Assembly: GCA_048213135.1 (NCBI GenBank)
Contig: PS015024.1
Coordinates: 33,809-75,028, forward strand
Direction: 5' to 3'
DNA from: Reclinomonas americana ATCC 50394
Lineage: Eukaryota; Jakobida; Jakobea; Jakobida
Length of the DNA: 41,220 nucleotides
Made by a program: the position numbers and the translations under genes. Positions 12,885 to 22,543 of this stretch are shown here, in pieces (the stretch's first letter is position 1; each line of letters opens with the position of its first letter). The notes beneath the pieces were generated by a model. That model made no database searches. It saw only the letters and a list, made by a program, of their open reading frames with translations, and was not told the DNA's origin.

Positions 12885-13720
12885 ATGAGGTACTGTACGC
12901 AGTGGTCGTCTGTGTGTCTTCCTTTCTCTTCTTCTCCTCCCTTACCCTTCCCCGCTACCCTCAGCGCCGCCACCACCAAAGATCTGCACCTGTCACACGA
13001 GTTCCACGCACCGGGACTCAAAGCACAGCACATTTACGATGTGCTCACTGATGGAGAGAAGCACGGGCGCATGATTGGTGCTCCAGTGACGCAGGAGGGA
13101 CCGGTGTGTGATGCCTGTGTGTGAGAGAGAGACAACAAGGAATCATGCGCAGTCTCATCATCGGGAATGTGCAGGCCGCCGTTGGTGTGGCGTACACTGC
13201 GTGGGGAGGGTACATTGACGGGTCGTACACGGAGTTGAGCCCGCCGCACCGCATCGTCTCGCAGTGGAAAGTGAGTGCGCTGCTTGCAAATTTTTCCGAA
13301 CACAGCAACTCACTCATTATCACACGCAGGGACGTTGCGCAGTCGCAGCATGCTGCGCATCCCCCAGCTCGCCGTTCACTAATCACTGACGTTCATCTGT
13401 GTGCTTCCGAGCAGGTGACTTTGCAGAGTGGTCGCAGGTGGTGTACACGCTGACGGAGACGGCGGCGGACACGGTGCACATGCAGCTGGATCATCTCGGC
13501 GTGCCGGCATCGTGGGGTTTGTGTTCCCTGCAGTCCTCTGGGAGTGCCTCGCTCACTATCTCCGCAACGCAGAGCATGGCTGGGACGCGCACTACTTCCA
13601 GCCGTTGCAAAAGCTCGTCGTCTTGCTCTCTGTCTCGCGATATCGATGAATAATGATGGTGAAGCGCTGACTTTGTCACTCTGGCACAGATACCTGACGG
13701 AGGAGCTCGGCAGCAAGTAA
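12885..13720 (+). CDS. AHSA1/START-fold protein, 138 aa, with a 4-nt microexon
   Basis: Exons: 12885-12889, 12965-13103, 13175-13270, 13330-13333, 13415-13516, 13573-13612, 13690-13720, total 417 nt in frame. The protein follows the AHSA1 pattern: EFHAP near the start, AWGGYIDGS, ELSPPHRIVSQWK, GVPASWEHGW and a final YLTEELGSK. Family members are single-domain hydrophobic-pocket proteins, and the eukaryotic AHA1 C-domain stimulates Hsp90 ATPase. Whether this one binds Hsp90 is not known. Two splicing features are odd: a 4-base exon (GGAC) is needed to keep frame between 13270 and 13415, and the last intron appears to use a GC donor at 13613. If the GC donor is wrong, the protein ends after Leu-Val-Val-Leu-Leu-Ser. 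Head-to-head with the peptidase gene. Confidence 0.82.
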
Positions 13721-13774
13721 CAGCCCACCACCGTAATCCTCTCCACGCCATCAGTGCCAATGCACCACAATCAT

Positions 13775-13801
13775 GGTGGTCGTCGTCGTCGTCGTCGTCA
13801 T
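13775..13801. repeat. GTC trinucleotide repeat between convergent genes
   Basis: A short run of GTC units fills part of the 90-bp spacer between the AHSA1-like stop (13720) and the otubain stop (13811). No gene is seen here. Confidence 0.85.
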
Positions 13802-13810
13802 CCCGGAACT

Positions 13811-15148
13811 TCATTCACACAGCACATCGTAATGACCGGGTTTGTACAACAGTGTGACCACAGGCGCTGCCGGTGGTCGTGGAGGTGCTGCTTCTGCTGC
13901 TCCTGCTGCAACCGGTGGTGCATCGGCGGCGGCCGCCCTTGCCTCCTCGATCGGATCCACACCCGAGTACACATGCGTAACCACGTCGTTCTCCGAGGCG
14001 TCGAGGTACTCGACCCGGATGCCGAGTCGCAGACACCTTGTGAGAGCGATAATGTGCAGTTCCTCACACTCGCGACCATTCACCTCCTGCGAGTGCACCA
14101 AGAGTCAGCACACGTCTCCGGCCACAATCCACAAGCAACAGCATGGAAAAACACGCACCACTTCCTCGCGACAGTACTGCACAATCGAGCGTCCGTTGGG
14201 CAAAAACGGCGCAAACTCCTCGGCATTCATTTGCAGATAGGCCGAGATGAGGAAGCGCAGGTAGGTGACAAAGTACTCGGAGATGTACGGCACACGGAAA
14301 TCGGTAATCATCGCCTCCACCGTCAGCGTCCTCTCCAACACACCTGCACTCCCACGACAATCAACGAGTCGATCACCAAGCCTTACTTTCCCTCCGCACG
14401 CGTACCTCCAATCACCCGCATCACAGTCTCGTGGAAATCCTCGACCACAAAGTCAGCAAAGCCGGCGCCAATCAGGAAATTGACACTCTCCAACAGTGTG
14501 CTAAAGATCTGCTGCGTCAGTTCCCGATCGCCGCTCAGCAGCAGTCCCTCCAGCATGCCCACCGAGAACCCACGCAGGAAGCAGTTGCCATCTGCACGCG
14601 TGGAAGGTCACACAAGGAATGCAGACACTCGATGGTCTTGTTTCCGCGTACACTGCTCACCACCCTTGATCTTGCGCATGTGACGGTATCGCGCGGCCAG
14701 CGTCCTCACCTTGGCCTGCACGTACGGCACATCAGCATTGTAGTGCTCCAGCTCTCGAATGTCCATGCGATCGCTGACAAGAGGCATGTCGCGCAGCATT
14801 TCCTGCAAGAGTGCGCGTTGCTGCTCAAACGTGCCTCCCATGCTCATCAACTTGAGGCACACGAAGAATGTGTGAGTTATCGTCAGAGAGCAGTATGAGA
14901 GAGTGGAACTCACAGGTGATGAGGCGCCTGGTGGTTCTACTGCTGCTGCTGTGAGTGTGTGTGTGTGTGAGCAGAGAGAGATGAGAGGAGGTATTTCGGG
15001 CAGCGCACTCACCATCGGCGACTGGCGAGTCTGGCACCACCTCCTCGCCCTCTGGCACTACAGGAGGTGGTGGAGGAGGAGGAGGAGGGGGAGGTGCAGG
15101 CTGCTCTTGTGGCTGCTGTGCAGCGTACGTGTTGTCTCTCCGCACCAT
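13811..15148 (-). CDS. otubain-type (OTU) deubiquitinase, 335 aa
   Basis: Cysteine protease that removes ubiquitin. Exons (minus): 15013-15148, 14914-14948, 14661-14850, 14406-14591, 14159-14343, 13811-14086, total 1,008 nt in frame. The catalytic motif DGNCF is intact (Asp121, Cys124) and GHYDVL near the C-terminus supplies His329. ISEYFVTYLRFLISAYL and ECEELHIIAL are typical otubain helices. The N-terminal exon carries a poly-proline run not found in animal OTUB1, and the C-terminal third has an Ala/Pro-rich insert before the final strand. The start ATG at 15148 gives MVRRDNTY. The second exon starts in a tandem CAG array, so alternative acceptors differing by one residue are likely. The start lies only 40 bp downstream of the stop of the preceding gene on the same strand. 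Confidence 0.93.
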
Positions 15149-15188
15149 CACGCAACAACGAAGTTGTCCTCTCACGTTCTTCACTTCG

Positions 15189-16371
15189 CTATGACATTGG
15201 CTTGCGAGCGTGACAGGCCCACAGCTTGGCGCCACTTTCCAGCTCAATGTACTCGGAGCGCACCAGTAGCCACTGCTGCTCGACATGCGGACCGAATAGC
15301 GACGCGTGAGCACGTTCCGAACTGACGCCGGAAAACAGGAGAAATGAGCCGCCTGGTCGAAGGCATCGATGGACGACGCTCACGGCTGCAAGAAGAAGAA
15401 GGGAGAGGTGAGCGATGCTCCTCGACCGCGAGGGAAGGGAAGTGCGACGCACAGTCACGAATGATGGCATCGTCGGCCGAAAACGCGGTCCACAGCGCGT
15501 CGAGTCCGCCCTTGTCGAGCACCAGGTCGATCGATGCCTCGCGAAACACCAGGTCCTGAAAGCGAGAGCACACGGCATCCACCTGCGCGGAGCGATCGGA
15601 GGCACGCTGCTGTCGTTGCGCCAGGAGCAGACCTGCACCAACAGTCAGTTCATGCAGTTCACTCGCCAACGAGCGTTCCGGATCCGCACCACTTGCCGCA
15701 ATATCGGTGTTGATCACGTGCCCGCACCACGCCTCCTCGGCCAGTCGATGCCCGACATCCGACGATCCGGCGCCCATGTGCACGCACACCAGTGCCTCCG
15801 CGGCCTCCACGCCTGCCACAGCCGCCCGCACAAACGACTGCACAGCCTCGTAGCCGGCGTACCACTCGTACGAGCGACCATTGCCGTCGACGTAGAAGCT
15901 CTCCCAGTACGCTGGCTCCACGAATGGATCGACGCCCGATCGCCACGCTTCGCGAGTGCACGCTCGGAGCAGCTCCGCGCACTCGTGATGGTCACGCATC
16001 AAGGCCACTGCGCACATGTTACGCCTCAGCCAGCGAGCAAGCCACAAACAGAGAGAACGCAACGAAAGAGTGGTGTCTGCTCGAATGCAGTCTCCGCCTC
16101 GACACATGACTCAAACAGACGCCAGTGTTGCCTCAACAGCTCGAGGCACTCGGTGTGTCCTTCGAAGGCGCACGCATGGATGGCGTTGCGATGCGTGGAC
16201 GGGTCGAGGAACATGGACTCTGTGTGCCAGTCAGCAGCAAGCGAAGGTGAGAAGCGGAGAAGAGAGATGTCGACCTTGGCATTGTGCATCGTCCGGGTCG
16301 GTGGAGGCGAGCAGCTGGCTTACACACGCGACGTCGCCGACCTCGCAGGCGAGGTACAGCCGCTCACCCAT
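15189..16371 (-). CDS. ankyrin repeats fused to METTL13/EEF1A-KMT-like methyltransferase, 315 aa
   Basis: Exons (minus): 16275-16371, 16121-16219, 15453-16007, 15189-15385, 948 nt in frame. The first ~80 residues look like ankyrin repeats (ERLYLACEVGDVACVSQLL, then AIHACAFEGHTECLELL). A seven-beta-strand methyltransferase follows: YWESFY and YEWYAGYEAV before motif I (VHMGAGSSDVGHRL), the acidic strand end NTDIAAS, and DLVLDKGGLDAL, a signature of the METTL13/EEF1AKMT4 group. LRPGGSFLLFSG is the late core motif. Homologues methylate lysines or the N-terminus of eEF1A; the substrate here is an inference. The donor at 16120 and the 113-nt intron after the ankyrin part are the least certain. It sits 40 bp upstream of the otubain gene on the same strand and 39 bp from the divergent UBL-UBA start. 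Confidence 0.88.
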
Positions 16372-16410
16372 CGCTGCGAGCGCAAACGAGTTGTCCTGCG
16401 CACAAGAAAA
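16372..16410. promoter_or_regulatory. 39-bp head-to-head spacer between two start codons
   Basis: Only 39 bases separate the minus-strand ATG (16371) from the plus-strand ATG (16411). If both starts are right, at least one transcript must begin inside the other gene or have almost no leader. No TATA element is visible. Confidence 0.5.
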
Positions 16411-17015
16411 ATGTCGGCTGGCGGATCGGAGCCGTCACCAGCAGCGACCCGCACTGTCACTGTGCGCTTTCGTGCGGAGCAGGTGTGTGTGTGTGTGAAG
16501 GAGATGTCTCTCTCTATTGTCGGTGTCGCGTCCCTGAACGATCAAGCAGGTGACTGCAGAGTGGGCAGAGGGATCTTCCGGGACCGCCATCCGCGGTCTC
16601 ATTGGCCAGCTGCTGTCAGTGCCTCGAGAGTCACTGAAGCTCAGTTGAGTCGGCGGTCTCTCTCTCGCTGCATGCCGATCTCTCACGAGAGAGAGTGTTG
16701 TCATGATCGTGGCAGTCGATGGTTCGCGAGTTCTGACAGATGACGATCTGGCGGCCTTTTCGGGCCACGTGCTGATGGCCATGGGCACCAGGGTGGATCC
16801 GGCCACCGACTGCTCACCCGAGTCCATTCAGCTGATCATGCGTTGCGCACACTTGAACACACTTGTTAGTGCTTCCGATTTCGTGAGTGTGTTGATCATG
16901 CCTGGATGTGCGTGCAGAGCAAATGCCGGGTATGACACGCGATGCTGTGATTGCGGCACTTCGCCGGCACAAGCACGATGTGGTCGATGCCATTCTCGAT
17001 CTCGGCAACTCGTAA
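16411..17015 (+). CDS. small ubiquitin-like plus UBA domain protein, 138 aa
   Basis: Exons: 16411-16482, 16550-16643, 16716-16868, 16918-17015, 417 nt in frame. Residues ~15-75 resemble a ubiquitin-like fold (VTVRFRAEQVTAEW, then LKLIDGSRVLTDDDL and HVLMAMGT). The C-terminal ~40 residues form a UBA helix bundle (MTRDAVIAALRRH, DVVDAILDLG) close in pattern to the NAC-alpha/HYPK UBA. The combination suggests a ubiquitin adaptor or ribosome-associated factor, but no precise orthologue is recognised. The second intron has a GTTGAGT donor at 16644. The stop codon overlaps a perfect GTAAGT (17011-17016), so an alternative spliced 3' end is possible. The next 255 bp to 17270 are non-coding. Confidence 0.78.
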
Positions 17016-17270
17016 GTAAACGTCAGTCTTTTTTCGGTTTTATCAGGGGCAGTCGTCGACAAGGAGAAGGAGGCGGAAAGAACAACGACCGAGAGGTCAA
17101 GCGAGGCACAGTGGTGTGCACTCGAATGTATAAAGCGGGGAGAGAGAAAGGAGGAAAGGATTGTATGCAGCAACAGACACCAGAGAACATATTAGCAGCA
17201 TCCCTTCTTGCGACCGGCGGCCGTCAGCTGCGGTTGCGTCGGGTCGTCCAGCACACTGTGACGTGACCTA

Positions 17271-20200
17271 TCAGAGGAGAACAGAACGACACGAATGATG
17301 AGGGTCAGCGACAGGAGCAGTGGCACCAAACGCAAGGAATGGACGCAACGGCGGTCGAGCCAGCTCCTCCGGCGTCTTGCGCGCGATCAGCGCGAGCGTA
17401 AAGTCAGCCACAATGTCCTGCAGGTGCTTGGGCGTGTCGGCCACCGCCGAGGCGCGGAAGACTTTTGTGAGGCCCTCGCTTCGGCACAGACGGGCTATTT
17501 GGTGCTCAGGGACCGTCGCCGGCAAGTCGGCCTTGTTGACCACGATCGATTCCATGAACAGCTCGCCACCCTGCCGCCGTGCAGACTCAGCAATGGCCGC
17601 TCGCTTCCAGTGCGGAATCGCCTGTGTGCGACAACACCAAACATGAGCTCATCCCCATCTCCATCATGGGCGATCACGGCCACCAGCGCACCTCCAGTGA
17701 CGAGGGATCAGACTGATCAAACATGAACATGATGCCGTCGGCACGGTTAAAGTAGTTGCCGAGCAGCTTGCACTCGCGATCCGAGCCTTGCGTGTCCATG
17801 AGCTGCATGCAGAAACAATGGTGAGACACGCTGTGCACCAACTCCACAAGATCTGCAACACCGACTCAAATTCCATGACGCACCCTGACCAGAGTGACCG
17901 ACTCGTCGGGGTGTCGCAGGCGCAGAATCACCACATCCACACCGACGGTAGGTGTGGTCGCTGCACAATCGCATCGCAGATGCGTGTGAGAAGGAGACAC
18001 GATAATGATTCCATGCGTGTCATGCACTCACCAGCAACGTGCTTGCCAGTCGAGTTGGCACAGAAATGGCTCTTGCCCACAGACGAGTTGCCGATGAGCA
18101 AAATCGTGACGGTGCGGCGAGCCTTGACGCCACCGCTCTCGTCCTGTACTCAAAATGAGTAACATAAAGGTCAAAAGGCCGACAAGAGCACTCGTACCAT
18201 GAACTGCAGCTCCTGTGCCTCCGCACTCGGCTCATTGAACAGCGAGCCACCACGCTTGGCCAGCCACTCATCATCCAGTCGGCGCAGGTCCTCCTGCATC
18301 GCAGCCGAGTGAATCGACTGACTTCAACAACGTGACAAGGAAAATAAAAACCAACAACCCACCTCAGTCAACTCTACGGCCTCAACGGCCTCCTCCACCG
18401 CCTGCTCAAGAGAAAGACAGAGAGAGAATTGGGTTATGCTACTGCTCAACATGTGGATCTCACGAATGGAAACCGCACCTCCGAAGCACCAGTCGCGACA
18501 CTGCCAGCAGCCTCACCGGCAGCGGCCGATGCGTGCGACGCAGTGGCATCGGCGCGGTGCACCAAGTTACGCTGTCACACACAACAAGCACGAATAAGAC
18601 AAGAATTCGTGTCGTGAATATGACGAGCAGTGACAACACACCAGTCCCTCGGTGACCGTGCCCGTGGCCGAGTGCACACGAGATGCGGCCGAGTCGCGCA
18701 AGTGCTCAGCCTCGTGGGCGGCCTTGGCGCGAGCCTCTTCCGCGGCCTTCTGTGCACGCTCAGCCTGTGCGTGCGCCTCCTGTGCAGCCTTGGCGCGAGC
18801 CTCTTCAGCCGCCTTTTGCGCATGCTCCGCCTGTGCATGTGCCTCCTGCTCAGCCTTGGCACGAGCCTCCTGTGCGGCCTTCTCTGCGCGCTCCGCCTGA
18901 GCGTGAGCCTCCTGCGCAGCCTTGGCACGAGCCTCCTCAGCGGCCTTTTGTGCATGCTCCGCCTGCGCATGCGCCTCCTGTGCAGCCTTGGCACGAGCCT
19001 CCTCAGCGGCCTTGCGCACTCGCTCCGCTTCAGCATGCGCCTCCTGCTCGGCCTTGGCACGAGCCTCCTGCGCAGCCTTGGCTGCACGCTCCTCCTGCGC
19101 ACGCACCTCAGCCTCAGCAGCCTGTGCCTTGGCGCGGGCATCGTGCTCGGCCTTGGCACGAGCCTCCTCGGCGGCCTTGCGCACACGCTCTTCTTCGGCA
19201 TGCGCTTCGTGCTCAGCCTTTCGGCGAGCCTCCGCTGCCTTGGCCTCGGCTTCTGCGCGAACCTTCTCCCGCTCAACAACAGCGTCGTCCACGGCGAGAT
19301 GAGCCTTTTCTCCGGCAGCCTTCTCCGCCTCGTGCACCGCACCCTGTGTGAGCGCCGCGAATCAGTGAAATCTCACACGCGCACAGTGTGTGAAACCACG
19401 CGCACCTCTGCAGCACCAGCAGCCTTCTCGCCCTCTCCCACCATGTGCGCACGGAAAAAGTCCTGGTGAATGGCAGGCGTGTCTCCCAGCTTCGCCTTGT
19501 TCTCCAAGCGCAATTCGTGGGCCAAACGCTGTCATCGTTCCACAACTCCCCCCGCATCAGCAACCGAAAATTTCCCAGCAGCGTGAGAAGGATACACACC
19601 TCGGCCTCTGCGTCCACTGCATCCTGCGCAGACGCCGTCGCCGTGGTGGTCGCTGCCGGCGCATCACCCAGCACCTGATTGTCGAGTATGAGTGTCATGA
19701 CAACAGTGATCCCGACGTGAGAGAGAGTGGGTGGACAAGTAACACACCGCCGAGGCCACAATGCTCGACGCCACTGCTCCGGTCTCCTCCGAGTCCGACT
19801 GCAGAGAGTGTGCGCGGGAAGAACAAGTGAGTGCAGAAGTCGACAATGGCTGGACATGTTCCCCGCGTGACCTCGAGGCTCTCCGGCGACAAGTACACAA
19901 CACCCCTCACTCTCATGTGCCAGGAAAGAGCGCGCACAGACATCGCGACTCGCAAGATCATCGATGCAGTTGTCGGAATACACACATTGTATCTTCCTCA
20001 CACACGCCCACTCTCCTGCTTCTTCTCTGTCTCTCACACACAGAGCACAACGTACCTCAGTGCCAGAAGCATCAGAGTTCTCAGCACTCTGCAAAGGCAC
20101 AGAGGGAGAGACAGAGGACATATGAGTTGCAAGATTGCGATTGAAGACAAGTCTCGTCACGCAACCGCTGCAGCCTTCTCCGCAGCCGGTGCACTCTCCG

Positions 20201-20388
20201 CACCACCCTTCTTTCCTCCCTCTGCGCACAAACACAAACACACACGCGAGTGGCGTCAGTCGTGTCGACATTACGACATGGCCAAACAACATAAACTGAA
20301 CATGAAAGAGCAAAAAAACACACAAGCAGGCAAGTGTCGAAAGACAGTGAGTGGAGACGCAACTCTTCTTGCGGCGATTCGACGGCAT
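17271..20388 (-). CDS. Ala/Glu/Lys helical-repeat protein fused to a Rab-like small GTPase, ~655 aa
   Basis: Exons (minus): 20364-20388, 20166-20221, 20056-20088, 19748-19798, 19600-19674, 19406-19528, 18642-19343, 18479-18571, 18363-18401, 18198-18317, 18032-18143, 17884-17960, 17692-17802, 17271-17621, 1,968 nt in frame. An extra exon near 19870-20000 is possible. The N-terminus is Lys-rich (MPSNRRKKK). Residues ~122-355 are a charged helix of 22-residue units (KAAEEARAKAAQEAH...). The C-terminal GTPase has the P-loop GNSSVGKS (457-464), switch I TTPTVGVDV, switch II DTQGSD, and NKAD (568-571). Ser509 replaces the catalytic Gln of the usual DTAGQE, and the C-terminus (CRSVLL) lacks a prenylation box. 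Two introns use GTTGCGT donors. A filament- or membrane-linked GTPase is plausible; no orthologue is recognised. Confidence 0.83.
18660..19230 (-). repeat. in-frame 66-bp coding minisatellite (22-residue unit)
   Basis: Imperfect tandem units of 66 bp encode KAAEEARAKAAQEAHAQAEH-type segments within exon 18642-19343. The repeat keeps frame and varies mainly at His/Arg and Gln/Glu positions. The period of 22 residues equals two 11-residue (three-turn) units, as in LEA or apolipoprotein-like helices. Confidence 0.88.
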
Positions 20389-20609
20389 GGCGTGCGGCGA
20401 TCAAACAAAAGTGCGATAGTGGACAATGCATGCGCGCGAGCGCCACTGTCCACCACTGTTTGCAATCCGATGGCGGCGACAGAGGCAGCGGGCCCTCAGT
20501 CGCCCTCTCGCGTTATTCTCTGGAAAGACCCTGTGTCGGGTGCCGAGGCGCGGCAACGACGAGTGATGATAACACCGCGCGCGTTGCAGATTTCTCCGTT
20601 GTCGTCGTC

Positions 20610-21071
20610 NNNNNNNNNNNNNNNNNNNNNNNNNNNNNNNNNNNNNNNNNNNNNNNNNNNNNNNNNNNNNNNNNNNNNNNNNNNNNNNNNNNNNNNNNNN
20701 NNNNNNNNNNNNNNNNNNNNNNNNNNNNNNNNNNNNNNNNNNNNNNNNNNNNNNNNNNNNNNNNNNNNNNNNNNNNNNNNNNNNNNNNNNNNNNNNNNNN
20801 NNNNNNNNNNNNNNNNNNNNNNNNNNNNNNNNNNNNNNNNNNNNNNNNNNNNNNNNNNNNNNNNNNNNNNNNNNNNNNNNNNNNNNNNNNNNNNNNNNNN
20901 NNNNNNNNNNNNNNNNNNNNNNNNNNNNNNNNNNNNNNNNNNNNNNNNNNNNNNNNNNNNNNNNNNNNNNNNNNNNNNNNNNNNNNNNNNNNNNNNNNNN
21001 NNNNNNNNNNNNNNNNNNNNNNNNNNNNNNNNNNNNNNNNNNNNNNNNNNNNNNNNNNNNNNNNNNNNNNN
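20610..21071. other. scaffold gap (462 N)
   Basis: Run of N bordered on the right by a GA repeat (21072-21098). 20389-20609 holds no supported gene and should contain the promoter of the GTPase fusion. The 5' end of the next plus-strand gene may lie in the gap. Confidence 0.97.
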
Positions 21072-21209
21072 TGTGTGAGAGAGAGAGAGAGAGAGAGTGC
21101 GTTGAGTGTGCAATCATCATCTGTGATCACGTCTTCCATTTCGTTCATCATCATTCGTTCCCCGGGCTCAGATCGACGACACTTTGTGTGGTGGGTCCGC
21201 TTCTGGTTC

Positions 21210-22352
21210 ATGCGACTGCTTGGTGTGGCGGTGGTGCTTGGAGTGGCGGCAGTGTGGAGCGCGGAGGGAGGCGAGAGGCAAGAGGTGTTGTTGGAGCGAG
21301 CGGTGCAGGCGCATTGGTGGCAGTCGGTGTGGCACATGCCGACGGCGTTGTGGGTGCGTGTTGAGAGAGAGAGAGCGCGCGTTCTCTGTGGTCTGTCGCT
21401 CATGCGTGGCTTTAGGTGTGTTACTGGACGGGTGTGTCGGTGCATGGGGGTGTTTTGGTGCTGTGTGCGCTGCTGGCGGCGAGTGGAATCTGCTTGCTGG
21501 CTGGCCTCGCGAACGCCCCAATGCTTCTGCTGGCGTACGCCATGGTGTCGTCGCTCAGTGCCGTCGGCTACACGATGTTTGGCGCGTTTGGCGATCAGCT
21601 GGTGAGTGCAGAACAAGGCGAGGGTGGCATACATGCGTATTCTCATGGGATAGGAAACTCGTAGTTGTTGGAGATCTGTTTCCTTGGTGCACTCGCTGCG
21701 CCGTGGTGGTCCACTGGCGTCTTCGCTTCGGGCACACCGGAACTTTCGCGCATCGCGCAGTGGCTCTTCCGGTGGCTCTCGAGTCGATTAGCCGCCGGTT
21801 TGCATTCCCCGCTCTGTCTGATTTTTTTGTGGGCGCTCACTTCCACTCCCACACAGCTCCGCTGATCGGCAAAGTGGCGGCGGCGCGATGTGCGCTCGAC
21901 AATGCATGCGTGTGGAATGCGCTGGTGGCCACGAGGTAAGTCCGTGTCGATGCATGAGCTCACTTGCGTGCCCGCTCACGGGTATACCACACTGCAGCGA
22001 TCCTTCATCGCCACTGGCCAACGCCGCCGTCATGTGGTCGCTGACGCTGTTGCGTTGACAGTGCTGCCGGTGCAATCGATGTCTCCTTCTCGCTCACCCT
22101 CGTTGTTCATGCAGACCGCTTCTGTTCCTGATTCCACACTTTGTGCCACAACGCGTCGCTGCATTGGCGGTGCTGGTGGACGCTGTCGCAGTGCAGCCGT
22201 CGCTACTGTCCATTCTGCGCGTTCTTGCTGCGTTGTGGTCACTGGACGACGGCGTGCTACACGTCGTGTCGCCTCCGTGGTTGCGCAGCAAGTACGACGA
22301 AGTGTGCCGGAGATTAGATCAGCAACAGCAACAACAACAACAACCACAATGA
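21210..22352 (+). CDS. lipase maturation factor-like membrane protein, 5' end uncertain
   Basis: LMF proteins reside in the ER membrane and help fold lipases. Exons: (..)21210-21353, 21416-21601, 21665-21797, 21857-21935, 21998-22048, 22115-22352; from this ATG 276 aa. Matches to the family are FMRLLGVAVVLGVA near the N-terminus, hydrophobic segments in exon 2, GDQLLLEICFLGALAAPW (family pattern: WD-x-LLLE-x-GFL) and LPLLFLIPHFVP followed by WSLDD and a PPWL segment. The frame is open upstream to an acceptor at ~21170, so an earlier exon may lie in the gap. The protein stops right after the WSLDD region, so about the last third of a normal LMF (~570 aa) is missing. It ends in a poly-Gln tail. 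The last intron uses a GTTGCGT donor at 22049. Confidence 0.75.
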
Positions 22353-22543
22353 ACTCTACAGGTTGGTTGGGAGACCAATAATTGACTTCTTGTGTGTATT
22401 CACGACTTCGATACAACACGAACATTCAGATGGCGACGCAGTGCCGCCGCCACCGACAGACTTTAACAGGGTACAACAACAAAACACTCATCTCGCCGCT
22501 GTTAGAATTACACGATGCCCTTCCCTTCCACCTCCCGCGACAC

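Noticed and set aside
15415-16743. 442-codon plus-strand open frame
   Set aside because: It is antisense to the ankyrin-methyltransferase exons, crosses its introns and the divergent start region, and resembles no family.
18630-19469. Leu/Cys-rich and Pro/His-rich plus-strand frames
   Set aside because: Antisense products of the 66-bp repeat in the GTPase fusion; open only because of the repeat's codon composition.
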